A stretch of DNA of 58,858 nt from VRUE01 sp963748075 (GCA_963748075.1 CAVVHQ010000037.1:1-58858), one strand, 5' to 3'; positions 35,520-44,544 are shown, counted from the stretch's first letter. Translations and numbers: made by a program. The notes: generated by a model not told the origin, from the letters alone.

Positions 35520-37181
35520 ATGCCCATTGGCCGACGTTTTGATTGTCCGACCCTCTGGAGCTTGCTCGTCACGGGGTTGATCGCCTCGACCGTGCTACTC
35601 ACGGCTGCCGCTCAGGCGCGGGGAGCGCCGGGCTTGGATTACGGCGATGCTCCGGATGGCGCCGGCGCCGGTTACTCGATCCCGGTGACGGGCGGGTTCC
35701 CTTCGCTACTGGGGTCGAGCGGCCCGCGTCACATGAGCTCGGGGCCGTCGCTCGGCATCGGCCGCGACAAGGAGACCGACTCCCGACAGGTCGACAGGGA
35801 CCGCTTCGACGACGGGGTGTCACTCGACCGGCTCGGTCAATGCGGCACCTCGCAGCTCACGGTGGTGATTGACACCCGTCGCATCCCGGAGAAACTGCTG
35901 CGCAGCAAAAATCTCTACCTGAACTCGTGGTTCGACTGGGATCGCAGCGGCGTCTGGGGGGAGACGAACGGCTGTCCAGGCGTCGAACCGCTGCTCAACA
36001 ACGAGTGGTCGATCGTCAACCAGCGGATCAGTGGCAAGGCCTTCCTGAAAGAACGCGTGCGGGCGTTCTCGTTCAAGTTCAAGGCGGGTTTGCACAGCGA
36101 AGAGTTCTGGGCCCGCTTCACGCTGACGCTCGGCCAGCAGCTTCCGATCGACGCGGCTTCCCGCAGCGGCGGGGCGACCGGCACGCCGTACGCGTTCGGC
36201 GAGACCGAGGACTACCTGATCCGGCGTGGGTTCGGCACCCCGCCGGAATTCCCCGACCCCAGCGGCAAAGGCAAGAAGGAAACGAAGAAGGAAAAGAAGA
36301 AGAAAGAAAAGAAAGAAAAGGAAGAAAAAGAAAAAGAAGAAAGGGAAGTGGGCCCGTTCAAGGTCAGCTGCCTCGCCAATCCGGCGACGGTCGAGCACGG
36401 CCGGTCGGTGAAGGTGAGGTTCTTCGTCAAGGACGAAGGCAAAGGCCCGATCTTCGGCAGGACGCTGAGCAAGAAGAGCACTCCGGACTACCGGACCCGG
36501 ATCCTCCGACATTCGAACCAGCGGGGCGTGCCGAGGGGCTACTTCCGCGCCGCCGGGTTCAGCTTCAGGTCGAAGAAGCGCGACGCGCGGGCCAACCCGG
36601 TCGAGCGCCACGTGGTCAGCTTCAGCTTCGTTCGCGGCAAAGTCAAGCAGGTGCTCAAATGCGCGGTGACGGTCATCCATGAGAAGATCGTCAAGCCCAA
36701 ACAGCCGCACAAGCCGCCGCCGGTGCAGCCGTTGCCGCCGGGGCAGTCCCGCGGCGGCCAGCCGTCGACCGGCGGCCAGCCGTCGACCGGCGGCCAGCCG
36801 TCGAGCGGCGGCGAACAGCAGCCGCGCGTGCAGGGTCAGGGCAGCTACCAGCTAGACGGCGGAATTCCACAGCTTGTCCATATGGGTGTCAGATTCGACC
36901 AAGATGTCGAAGGCTTCCGGATCAAGCTCACTCCAGGACTACCTCCATTCGAAATATTGAGTCCGCAGAACGTGCCGGTCTCGCTCAACTGCCAAGTGGC
37001 GCCGGACAAACAATCGATGCTCTGCACCGGGCCGATCAGCGCCAACACGTTGGTGATCGTCTCCGCTCAGATCAACCCGCCGCCTAATCCGGGCCAGCTC
37101 GACGGCCGCCTCCAGCTCTGCGCCATCCAGGGGGGCGAGGAAAAAGGCCCGTTCCCGATTCAGCCGGCGCCGGTCACGTAG
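35520..37181 (+). CDS. Secreted GEVED-domain protein with Lys/Glu linker
   Basis: This 553-residue protein has a signal peptide (LWSLLVTGLIASTVLLTAAAQARG) followed by DYGDAPDGAG and later GETEDYLI, which mark a GEVED domain found in surface proteins (about residues 40-235). A nearly pure Lys/Glu linker of about 25 residues follows (about 250-278), encoded by a 65-nt purine-only tract. Then come a second beta-rich domain, a GGQPSTGGQPST repeat and a C-terminal domain (LDGGIPQLVHMGVRF). CGGGAGAGACCG precedes the ATG. The same GGGAGAGACC occurs 25 bp upstream. Function unknown; probably cell envelope. Confidence 0.8.
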   Translation: MPIGRRFDCPTLWSLLVTGLIASTVLLTAAAQARGAPGLDYGDAPDGAGAGYSIPVTGGFPSLLGSSGPRHMSSGPSLGIGRDKETDSRQVDRDRFDDGVSLDRLGQCGTSQLTVVIDTRRIPEKLLRSKNLYLNSWFDWDRSGVWGETNGCPGVEPLLNNEWSIVNQRISGKAFLKERVRAFSFKFKAGLHSEEFWARFTLTLGQQLPIDAASRSGGATGTPYAFGETEDYLIRRGFGTPPEFPDPSGKGKKETKKEKKKKEKKEKEEKEKEEREVGPFKVSCLANPATVEHGRSVKVRFFVKDEGKGPIFGRTLSKKSTPDYRTRILRHSNQRGVPRGYFRAAGFSFRSKKRDARANPVERHVVSFSFVRGKVKQVLKCAVTVIHEKIVKPKQPHKPPPVQPLPPGQSRGGQPSTGGQPSTGGQPSSGGEQQPRVQGQGSYQLDGGIPQLVHMGVRFDQDVEGFRIKLTPGLPPFEILSPQNVPVSLNCQVAPDKQSMLCTGPISANTLVIVSAQINPPPNPGQLDGRLQLCAIQGGEEKGPFPIQPAPVT

Positions 37182-37201
37182 ATCCCGCCGCCGGAGAGCC
37201 G

Positions 37202-37231
37202 CCGCTACGGTCGCCTCAGCGGCCGTAGCGG
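37202..37231. terminator. Bidirectional terminator between GEVED and metalloregulator genes
   Basis: CCGCTACGG (37202-37210) pairs with CCGTAGCGG (37223-37231). The right arm overlaps the last codons of the minus-strand regulator (DRYGR and stop). The two genes converge here with 34 nt between their stops. Confidence 0.6.
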
Positions 37232-37923
37232 TCGCTGGAGAGAACCAGCTGCTCGGGGATCGCGGCGCGCGGCGGCGGCGCCGGGTCGGCGCGGACCGAG
37301 ACCGTCTCGGCGACGCTGCGGGAGACGCGGTGGGCGCCGTCGGCGGAGGTCACGGTGACGCCCTCCTCGCCGGAGCTCTCGACCGTGCCCTCCAGGCCCG
37401 GCTCGAGCCCGGCCTCTTTCAGGTAGTGCAGCAGCTCCTCGGCCTCGTTCTCGAAGCGCAGGACGTGGACCTCGGCGCCGACCTCGACGTCGGCGAGCAG
37501 CGAGCCGGGCTCGCGGGCGCCCTCGACGATCGGGTGCCCGTGGGGGCAGGTGGTCGCGTCGCCGATCGCCGCCCGCATCCGCTCCTCCAGCACCGGCGAC
37601 ATCGCGTGCTCGATCCGCTCCGCCTCCTCGTGGACCTCGTCCCAGGGAATGCCGAGGACGTCGGTGAGGAAGCGCTCGATCATCCGGTGGCGCCGGACGA
37701 TGTAGCTGGCGTGCTCGCGGCCCGACCCGGTGAAGTCGAGCGACTTGTCGGGCTTGCGCTCGACGTAGCCGTCGTCGACCAGGCGGCCGACCATCTCGTG
37801 CACGGTGGGGGGCGAGAGCTGCATCGCGCGGGCGATGTTGGCGCCGGTCATCGGCAGCCCGGCCTCCTCGAGCCAGAACATGCTCTCCAGGTACTCCTGC
37901 TCGGCGACGGTCGCGGTCTCCAC
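37216..37923 (-). CDS. DtxR/MntR-family metal-dependent repressor with FeoA domain
   Basis: This 235-residue regulator has an N-terminal winged helix (EYLESMFWLEEAGLPMTGANIARAMQLSPPTVHEMVGRL), a dimerisation/metal-binding domain (RRHRMIERFLTDVLGIPWDEVHEEAERIEHAMS, with His and Glu ligands), CPHGHPI, and a C-terminal SH3-like FeoA domain. It binds Fe(II) or Mn(II) and represses uptake genes. The GTG start at 37923 lies 8 nt after TAGTAT, a leaderless promoter. Palindrome C3 lies upstream of this promoter. Ferritin at 2655 is a possible target, but no shared operator was recognised. Confidence 0.92.
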   Translation of the reverse strand: METATVAEQEYLESMFWLEEAGLPMTGANIARAMQLSPPTVHEMVGRLVDDGYVERKPDKSLDFTGSGREHASYIVRRHRMIERFLTDVLGIPWDEVHEEAERIEHAMSPVLEERMRAAIGDATTCPHGHPIVEGAREPGSLLADVEVGAEVHVLRFENEAEELLHYLKEAGLEPGLEGTVESSGEEGVTVTSADGAHRVSRSVAETVSVRADPAPPPRAAIPEQLVLSSDRYGR

Positions 37924-37952
37924 CGTCCCGATACTAGTCCCCGCCCCGCCCC

Positions 37953-38001
37953 GCCGACGGGCCTAAATGATGACTCCGAGCCGTCTTTTCGGCCCACCGG
38001 C
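37953..38001. repeat. Family C palindrome, copy 3
   Basis: GCCGACGGGCC...GGCCCACCGGC outer arms enclose a weaker centre ATGACTCCGAGCCGTC. It matches the family C pattern GGGCC(G/T)AAA..TTTTCGGCCC. It lies between the stop of the HAD hydrolase gene and the promoter of the metalloregulator. It is the only clearly intergenic copy outside any plausible reading frame. Confidence 0.75.
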
Positions 38002-38011
38002 GATGCTGGGG

Positions 38012-38827
38012 TCAGCGTCGCTCCATCAGCGTCGAGACGATCGCCTCGTAGAAGCCGTCGCCCATCGCCCCTTCGGTCACCGCGGCGTTGTCCCAGGCCG
38101 CGAGCGCGCTGCGCAGCCCGGGGTCGCGCTCGGGCCCGTTGGCGACGACGAAGAAGCGCTCGACCGCGGCGGCGACCTCGAGGTCCTCGACCGAGTCGCC
38201 GACCGCGATGCACTCGGACGGGTCGTAGCCGCGGGCGCGGGCGTGGGCGGCGACCGCGTTCGCCTTGCTGACCATCCTCGGGACCAGGTGGTAGGCGTGG
38301 GTGGGGCCCTCGATCGCGGGCATCTCGCGGCCGATCGCGCCGTTGTCGAGCAGGCGCAGGTCGTCGTGGCCCGCGGCGCCGAGCAGGTCGTTCGCCTCCC
38401 CGACGTCGACCTTGCCGCGGAACAGGTGGGAGAGGACGCGGCCGTGGTGCCAGGGCGCGTGGTACTCGAGCCGCCCCTCGAAGTGGCCGAACAGCAGCTT
38501 CGGGATGCCGCGCCGCTCGATCTTCTCGTAGACGGTGCCCTCCTCGTCGGGGACCAGATCGCCGGTCAGCAGGGTCGTCTCGCCGTCGATCGCGAAGGCG
38601 CAGCCGGCCTCGTAGATGTAGGAGGTCTGGCCCATCAGCCGGGCCGCCTCGTGCACCTGCGGCTCGCGCCGGCCCGACATGATCACCACCTCGACCCCCG
38701 CCCGGTGGCAGGCCTCGAGGCCGCGGCCCTGGGCGAGCGAGAAGCGCCCCTCGGCGTCGCGGAACAGCGAGCTGCCCCGGCCGAGCAGGGTGCCGTCGAG
38801 GTCGGTGTAGACGCATCGCAGCGGCAT
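38012..38827 (-). CDS. HAD-superfamily phosphatase, Cof/sucrose-phosphatase type
   Basis: This 271-residue class IIB HAD protein has motif I YTDLDGTLLGRGSSL, motif II VIMSGRR, motif III Lys in VSKANAVAAHARARG, and motif IV CIAVGDSVEDLEVAAAV. The C2B cap lies between residues about 85 and 185. It hydrolyses a phosphorylated metabolite in the cytosol, perhaps a sugar phosphate. The ATG at 38827 is chosen because motif I begins 7 residues later. It is divergent from folP with 64 bp between starts. Confidence 0.87.
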   Translation of the reverse strand: MPLRCVYTDLDGTLLGRGSSLFRDAEGRFSLAQGRGLEACHRAGVEVVIMSGRREPQVHEAARLMGQTSYIYEAGCAFAIDGETTLLTGDLVPDEEGTVYEKIERRGIPKLLFGHFEGRLEYHAPWHHGRVLSHLFRGKVDVGEANDLLGAAGHDDLRLLDNGAIGREMPAIEGPTHAYHLVPRMVSKANAVAAHARARGYDPSECIAVGDSVEDLEVAAAVERFFVVANGPERDPGLRSALAAWDNAAVTEGAMGDGFYEAIVSTLMERR

Positions 38828-38891
38828 CGTCGCGGTCGCTACGGTAGCCGGATGCACCTGCCAGCGACCAAGCGCTCCCGGAAGGAGCGCT

Positions 38892-39798
38892 GTGCCTGAC
38901 TGGCGGCTGACCGATCGCACGCTCTCCTTGCACCAGCCGATCGGGGTCGGGATCGTCAACGTGACCACCGATTCGATGTTCGAGGGGGCGCGGAGCGGGA
39001 CCGCGGAGCAGGCGATCGCCGACGGGATGGAGCTGGTCGAGGCCGGGTTCGACATGCTGGACGTTGGGGCGGTGGCGGCGCGCAGTGGGCCGCCCGTCTC
39101 CGCGGAGGACGAGGCCGCGGCGCTGGTGCCGGCGATCGAAGGGTTGGCGGGGGCGGGGGTGCCGGTCTCGGCGGATACGTTCTCGGTCGAGGTGGCGCGC
39201 CGGGCGCTGGACGCCGGGGCGGTCGCGGTCAACGACATCTCCGGCGGGTCGGAGGAGATGTTCGAGCTGGTTGCCGGGACGGGGTGCGGCTACGTGCTGA
39301 TGCACGTCGAGGGGCCGCCGCGGGTCGAGCGGGCGGCGCGCTCCTACGACGACGTGGTCGAGCACCTGAAGTCATGGTTGGGGGGGAGAGTCGAGGTGGC
39401 CTGCGGACTTGGGGTGGACGTGGAGCAGATCGCGATCGACCCGGGGCTCGACTTCGACCTGACGGTCGAGCAGGACCTCGAGCTGCTGCGGCGGCTGGGC
39501 GAGCTGCGCTCGCTGGGGCTGCCTCTCTACGTCTCGCTCTCCCGCAAGGACTTCGTCGGCGCGCTGCTTGCCGGCTCGTGGGAGGAGCGCCTGCCGGCGG
39601 GCGAGCGCGAGTGGGGGACGGTGGCCGCGGTGGCGCTGGCGGTGCGCGGTGGCGCCGACCTGCTGCGGATCCACGACCGCAGCTCGCTGCAGGCGGTGCG
39701 GGTCTGCTGGGCGGATCGCCGCGGCGACGTCGCTTGTGACGACTTATTGCCGCATAGCGACAAGAAGACGCCACAGCGGGAGCCCGGCAGGTGGCTAA
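38892..39798 (+). CDS. folP: Dihydropteroate synthase (3' end uncertain)
   Basis: Condenses p-aminobenzoate with dihydropterin pyrophosphate in folate synthesis. Visible motifs are GIVNVTTDSMFEGA (pterin loop, normally NxTPDSF), DMLDVGAVAARSG, ISADTF-like VPVSADTFSVEVARRAL, VNDISGG, IDPGLDF and LPLYVSLSRKDFVG. The TTDSM in place of TPDSF and AVAAR in place of GGEST mark a divergent member that may not be a standard DHPS. As written the frame continues to 40019, overlapping the helicase by 229 nt. A +1 shift near 39713 gives a stop at 39798, overlapping by 8 nt. The GTG start has AAGGAG upstream. Confidence 0.75.
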
Positions 39799-42091
39799 GA
39801 GCCTGCTTGAGACCCCGTGGTCCATTGCGATCGACCCAGCGCGACGCGACGGCCGAATCGTCGCCGAGAGCTCCGAAGCGGAGCGTCCGTCGAAGCAGGT
39901 GGCGATGCCGCGCTCGCTCGATTCCGGCCTGGTCGAGGCGCTGGGCCGGGCGGGGATCGAACGCCTCTACTCGCACCAGCGGGCGGCGCTGGAGGCCGCC
40001 TCCTCCTCGCACCTGGTGATCACCAGCGGCACCGCCTCGGGCAAGAGCCTCGCCTTCAACCTGCCGGTGCTCGACGGGATCGGCCGCGACCCGAAGCGAC
40101 GAGCCCTCTACCTCTACCCGACCAAGGCGCTTGCCCAGGACCAGGCGCGCAAGCTCGCCGCGCTGCGCCCGCCCGGCCTGCGCGAGGCGATCTACGACGG
40201 CGACACGCCGCGCGAGGAGCGGCCGGCGATCCGCCGCCGCAACAACCTCGTCCTCACCAACCCCGACATGCTGCACGTCGGGCTCCTCCCCCACCACAAG
40301 GGCTGGGGCGACTTCCTCGCCAACCTCGGCTGGGTCGTGGTCGACGAGGCGCACACCTACCGCGGCGTCTTCGGCTCGCACGTCGCCAACGTGCTGCGGC
40401 GGCTGCGGCGGGTGGCCCGCGCCTACGGCGCCGCGCCGCGCTTCCTGCTCGCCTCGGCGACGATCGCCAACCCGGTCGAGCTGGCCGAGCGGCTGGTCGG
40501 CGAGCCGTTCGAGCTGATCGACGACGACGGCGCGCCGCGCAGCGGCCGCGAGATCGCGATGTGGAACCCGCCGCTGATCGACAAGGAGAGCGGCACGCGA
40601 CGGTCGCCGCTCTCGGAGGCGGCGGAGCTGCTGGCCGAGCTGGTCTCGCAGGGGGTGCGGACGATCTGCTTCCTGAAAAGCCGACGCGGGATCGAGCTGA
40701 TCCAGCGCTTCGCCCGCGAGGCGCTGGCGGCGCGCGGCAAGCCGGAGCTGGCCGAGCGGATCGCCCCTTATCGCGGCGGCTACACCCCCCAGCAGCGGCG
40801 CGAGATCGAGGCGCGCCTGGCGGCTGGCGAGCTGCTCGCGGTGGTGGCCACCGATGCGCTCGAGCTGGGGATCGACGTCGGCGAGCTGGACGCGGCGATC
40901 TGCGTCACCTTCCCCGGCACGGTCGCCAGCCTGCGGCAGATGTGGGGGCGGGCGGGGCGGCAGCGGCGCGGGCTCGCCGTCTACGTCGCCGGGGCGGACG
41001 CGCTCGACCAGTTCTTCTGCCGCCACCCGGAGGAGTTCCTCGGGCGGCCGGTCGAGGCGGCGATCCTCGACCATGAAAGCGAGCAGATTGCGGCGCGGCA
41101 CCTGGTCGCGGCGGCCTACGAGCTGCCGCTGAGTAACGCCGACGACGAGGTGCTCGGGCCGGCCTGGCGGGAGCGGGCGGAGCGGCTGGCCTCGGCCGGC
41201 GAGCTGCGCCGCGCGGGCGGTCGGCTGCTGCCGCGCAGCGGCGAGTACGTCGCCTCGAAGGTGCCGCTGCGCTCCGCCTCGGCCGACTCGGTGGCGGTGA
41301 TCGAGCGCGACTCGGGCGAGATGCTCGGCCTGGTCGAGGCGGAGCGGGCCTTCACGACGATCCACCCGGGGGCGGTCTACCTCCACCTGGGCCGCTCCTA
41401 CGAGGTCGAGCAGCTCGACATAGAGGGGCGGCGGGCGATCGTCTCCCGCTTCGACGGCGACTGGTACACCCGGCCGAAGAAGGAGACCGAGATCTACATC
41501 GAATGGGTGCGCGAGCAGCGCTCGACCGCGGGCGTCGAGCTGCACTTCGGCGAGGTCTCGGTGACCGAGCAGGTGATCGCCTTCCAGCGGGTCTCGATCT
41601 CCGAGCAGGAGCCGATCGACGTGGTGGCGCTGGAGCTGCCCGAGCAGAGCTTCGTCACCCAGGCGCTCTGGTACGTGCTGCCGGAGCGGCTCAGCGGGGC
41701 GCTGCCGCCAGACGTCCTGCTCGGCGCCCTGCACGCCACCGAGCACGGGCAGATCGCGGTGCTGCCGCTGATCGCGATGTGCGACCGCTGGGACATCGGC
41801 GGGCTGTCGACCAACGTCCACTTTCAGACCGGGCGGTCGACCATTTTCGTCTACGACGGCCATCCCGGCGGCGTGGGGATCACGCTGCGCGGCTACGAGC
41901 AGTTCGAGCGCCTGCTGGGCGACGCCGAGCGGCTGATCGCCGAGTGCCCCTGCGAGTCCGGCTGCCCCTCCTGCGTGCAGAGCCCGAAGTGCGGCAACCT
42001 GAACGAACCGCTGCACAAGGCGGGGGCGCTGGAGTTGATGCTTTTGATGAGCTCCTCCCGAAATTATCGCGGCCCGGATGAGGCCGAATGA
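39791..42091 (+). CDS. DEAD/DEAH-box helicase with C-terminal DUF1998 Zn region (MrfA-type)
   Basis: This 766-residue superfamily 2 helicase has the Q-region LYSHQRAALEAA, Walker A ITSGTASGKSLAF, YPTKALAQDQ, LTNPDMLH, Walker B VVVDEAHTYRG, LASATIANP, TDALELGIDVG, and GRAGRQRRG. The C-terminal third ends with four cysteines (CPCESGCPSCVQSPKCG) typical of the MrfA/YprA family, which repairs mitomycin-type DNA damage together with an exonuclease. No MrfB-like partner is next to it. The GTG start at 39791 overlaps the end of the folP-like gene. The assignment to MrfA rather than another Hrq1/YprA member is by domain order. Confidence 0.87.
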   Translation: MAKSLLETPWSIAIDPARRDGRIVAESSEAERPSKQVAMPRSLDSGLVEALGRAGIERLYSHQRAALEAASSSHLVITSGTASGKSLAFNLPVLDGIGRDPKRRALYLYPTKALAQDQARKLAALRPPGLREAIYDGDTPREERPAIRRRNNLVLTNPDMLHVGLLPHHKGWGDFLANLGWVVVDEAHTYRGVFGSHVANVLRRLRRVARAYGAAPRFLLASATIANPVELAERLVGEPFELIDDDGAPRSGREIAMWNPPLIDKESGTRRSPLSEAAELLAELVSQGVRTICFLKSRRGIELIQRFAREALAARGKPELAERIAPYRGGYTPQQRREIEARLAAGELLAVVATDALELGIDVGELDAAICVTFPGTVASLRQMWGRAGRQRRGLAVYVAGADALDQFFCRHPEEFLGRPVEAAILDHESEQIAARHLVAAAYELPLSNADDEVLGPAWRERAERLASAGELRRAGGRLLPRSGEYVASKVPLRSASADSVAVIERDSGEMLGLVEAERAFTTIHPGAVYLHLGRSYEVEQLDIEGRRAIVSRFDGDWYTRPKKETEIYIEWVREQRSTAGVELHFGEVSVTEQVIAFQRVSISEQEPIDVVALELPEQSFVTQALWYVLPERLSGALPPDVLLGALHATEHGQIAVLPLIAMCDRWDIGGLSTNVHFQTGRSTIFVYDGHPGGVGITLRGYEQFERLLGDAERLIAECPCESGCPSCVQSPKCGNLNEPLHKAGALELMLLMSSSRNYRGPDEAE

Positions 42092-42120
42092 CACTGCGCG
42101 ATACGGCCCCGTCCCGGTGT

Positions 42121-42143
42121 CCCGCGTAGCGCTGCTACGCGGG
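42121..42143 (+). terminator. Hairpin terminator after the helicase gene
   Basis: Perfect 10-bp stem CCCGCGTAGC / GCTACGCGGG with a GCT loop, 30 nt after the helicase stop. Confidence 0.75.
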
Positions 42144-42229
42144 AACCGTGCCGTCACCGTCTCGCTTGGTCATCGGCCTCCCCGGTCTCGCGCTAATTTC
42201 GGTCGGAGCTCATTGGATAGGAATTGGAA

Positions 42230-42718
42230 ATGACTTCGAAGCAGGTTGCGGTGATTGGCAGTGGGAACTGCGAGCAGGGCTCGGAGGTGGCGCGGCTGGC
42301 GGAGGAGGTCGGGCGGCGGTTGGCCGAGGCCGGGGCGACCGTCGTCTGCGGTGGGCTGGCCGGGGTGATGGAGGCGACATCGCGTGGGGCCGCCGAGGCG
42401 GGCGGGACGGTGATCGGGATCGTGCCCGGTGCCTCGGTCGAGGATGCCAACCCGCACTGCACCCATGTGGTCGCCAGCGCGGTCGGCTACGCCCGCAACC
42501 TGGCCGTGGTCGCGAGCGGCGAGGCGGTGATCGCGGTGGGCGGCGAGTGGGGCACCCTGTCGGAGATCGGCCACGCCCGCACTCTCGGCAAGACGGTCGT
42601 CGCGCTGCGCAGCTGGAATCTCAGCGGCCGCGGCAAGATGGAGGGCGCCCCGGGGGTGATCCCGGTCGACGACGCTGAGGGGGCCGTTGCCGCCACCCTC
42701 GAAGCGATCGAGTCCTGA
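42230..42718 (+). CDS. LOG-family / TIGR00725-type nucleotide-binding protein
   Basis: This 162-residue Rossmann protein has QVAVIGSGNCEQGSE, VVCGGLAGVMEATSRGAAEAGGTVIGIVPG and AVIAVGGEWGTLSEIGHA. This is the pattern of the small LOG/Moco-carrier-like family, in which GGxxGxMExxxxGA and GGxGT/W bind a phosphate. It may hydrolyse a nucleotide monophosphate or bind a cofactor; the activity is unknown. AGGAATT lies 6 nt upstream of the ATG at 42230. Probably monocistronic. Confidence 0.8.
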   Translation: MTSKQVAVIGSGNCEQGSEVARLAEEVGRRLAEAGATVVCGGLAGVMEATSRGAAEAGGTVIGIVPGASVEDANPHCTHVVASAVGYARNLAVVASGEAVIAVGGEWGTLSEIGHARTLGKTVVALRSWNLSGRGKMEGAPGVIPVDDAEGAVAATLEAIES

Positions 42719-42794
42719 CTTTCGCCCCGAAGCCTGCTGAAACTTCTTGCATTCGCAGACCACAAGTTACATCTGACCCCCCTAGTTTGGCACC

Positions 42795-43043
42795 ATGGAG
42801 GCTGTGAGAGAGAGCTGGACCGACGAGCGACTGGACGATTTCGCCGCCCATGTCGATCAGCGGTTCGACGCCGTCGACAAGCGCCTCGATCGGATCGAGG
42901 ATCGGCTCGAACAGGGATTTGCCCGCTTCGATGCTCGGTTTGACTCGGTCCAGCGAGCGACCGCCTACGGCGCGATCGTGCTGACCGGCGGCATGCTCGC
43001 TGGCTTCAGCGGCATCCTGGTTCTGATCGTCACCCAGCTCTGA
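42795..43043 (+). CDS. Small coiled-coil protein with C-terminal membrane anchor
   Basis: An 82-residue protein. Residues 1-55 form a charged coiled coil with heptad-like repeats (HVDQRFDAVDKRLDRIEDRLEQG, repeating FDxRFDSV). The last 25 residues are one membrane helix (AIVLTGGMLAGFSGILVLIV). The ATG lies 7 nt after TAGTTT, predicting a leaderless mRNA. Its TGA is directly abutted by the stop of the opposite gene (TGATCA). I do not recognise a named family. Confidence 0.7.
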   Translation: MEAVRESWTDERLDDFAAHVDQRFDAVDKRLDRIEDRLEQGFARFDARFDSVQRATAYGAIVLTGGMLAGFSGILVLIVTQL

Positions 43044-44515
43044 TCAGCGCCCAGGCCCCGCCCCGCCCGGCCAGAGCTCGCGCAGGGCGAGGATCGCGAA
43101 GGCGTGCGACCAGGCGAGCGGCGTGGTCGAGCGGGGCACGCCGGTGCGGGCGTCGACCCGCTCAGGGAGCAGCCCGAGCGGGGTTGCGGCGCGGTGCAGG
43201 TCCGCGATCAGTCGAAGCGCCGCGCGCCGGTCCCGCCAGGTGGTTCCGCGGGACCGCCCTGGATGCTTGTCGTTTGCGAGTGTCGCGAGGCTCCACGCGG
43301 TCCATGCGGTCGGCGCCGTCCAGGGATCGTCCCCGCTGCTCCAATCTTCGGAAGGGACGATGCCGTAGCGAGTGCTCTGAGCGCCGAGCCGCAGGAGGGT
43401 GCGGCGGGCGAGTGTGAAGAGGTCCGGATGAGGGAAGGGGCGCACCGCCCAGGCCGCGGCGGAGTCGAGACCGGAGCCGGGGTCGTCAGCCGCCCGAACC
43501 AGCCCGCCGTCGGCACAAAACGCCGCCCGAATCCCCCGTCCCATCCGCCGACGGGCCGAAATGTGGAGCCGGAGCCCACTTTTCGGCCCGTCGAGCGCCG
43601 TGGACGCGATCGCGTTGGCGAGATAGTCGCCGGAGTTGCCCTCCTGGTAGTCGGGTTGGTCTTGCCAGCCGTGGGGCAGGCGCGGCCGGGGCACGCCGGC
43701 CGCTCGCGCCGCCGCCGCGACCCAGCCGGCGGCGTCGCCCTGCGGCCCACGGCCCGGAACCGGTTCCCCGGTCCCGCGGAACCGCGCCGCGGCGTCGAGG
43801 TCCAGCCCGAGCAGGAAGCGCGCGACGCGACGCGCCTCGGCGCGGTAGCCGGCGGAGGCGAGAGCCATCGCCGCCGCGCTCGCGTCGCGGGGCCAGACGT
43901 AGGCCCACCCTTCCCGCGCTCCCGCGGCGACGGCGCCGCTGCGCCGGTCGGTCAGCGCCCGCAGCACCAGCAGCGAGCGCCGGTACATCGCCCGCGCCCA
44001 GCGCGGCGCACCGGCGCCCAGCGGCAGCGCCCGCGCAATCCAGCGCCGGTCGGCGCGGGCGGCCGCAGGCCCGCCGACCGAGCGCACGACCACGGCCTTC
44101 CTGCCATGAAGGCGCGCCACGGTCCGCAGCACGTTGGCGCCGGGCAGGTAGCGTTGCTTCACCGAGTTCGCCTTCCACAGCGGCACCGATCCCCGGCCGC
44201 CCGGGCCGGCCATCCGCGCGACGATCCCGGTGTCCGCGGGCACGCTGCCGGCGGCCTGCCTGTCAGTGGGGTTGCGGATCAGGGAGCGGCCGGCCGGCCC
44301 CGGCGCCCAGAGGCCGACCACGTCGCCATAGGCGTCGATCGCGGCGGTCCTACCCCCGCTGCCGACCACGGCCGCGCCGAGGAACGGCGGCGGCAGCCCC
44401 GGCAGCGCCGACGGCGTCCGCGGATCCCCCCGCTCCCGCCCGAGGTCGAGAATGCCACAGCCGCGACCAGTCCGGCGACGCCAAGCCAGGCACGAATATT
44501 GAGGAAATTAGGCAT
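43044..44515 (-). CDS. Secreted GH15-like (glucoamylase fold) protein, with palindrome insertion and N-terminal frameshift
   Basis: The ATG at 44515 begins a signal peptide (IRAWLGVAGLVAAVAFSTS). One base is missing in a G6 run near 44427; the rest reads in the other frame from about 44425. The body has AREGWAYVWPRDASAAAMALASAGYR and YGIVPSEDWSSGDDPWTAPTAWTAW, matching the alpha/alpha barrel of GH15 enzymes (WPRD, acid in the second motif). Palindrome C4 sits in frame after GDYLANAIASTA, adding about 16 residues (DGPKSGLRLHISARRR). Substrate is likely an alpha-glucan. The gene may be active if the insert lies in a surface loop. Confidence 0.72.
43549..43593. repeat. Family C palindrome, copy 4 (inside the GH15-like coding region)
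   Basis: 45 bp with outer arms CGACGGGCCGAAA / TTTCGGCCCGTCG and an imperfect centre. It interrupts conserved sequence between DYLANAIASTA and IRAAFCADGGLV without breaking the reading frame. The peptide it encodes, DGPKSGLRLHISARRR, matches those of copies 1 and 2. Confidence 0.85.
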
Positions 44516-44544
44516 TTTTTCTCAACATTAGGTACATTGGGATC
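44516..44544. promoter_or_regulatory. Compact divergent promoter region, AT-rich
   Basis: Only 29 bp separate two divergent starts (44515 minus, 44545 plus). The plus strand has TACATT 6 nt before the GTG; the minus strand has TAATGT about 8 nt before the ATG. Both would be leaderless and overlap each other. TTGAG and CTCAA flank the minus start as an inverted repeat, and ATTAGG occurs twice, so an autoregulatory site is plausible. Confidence 0.5.
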
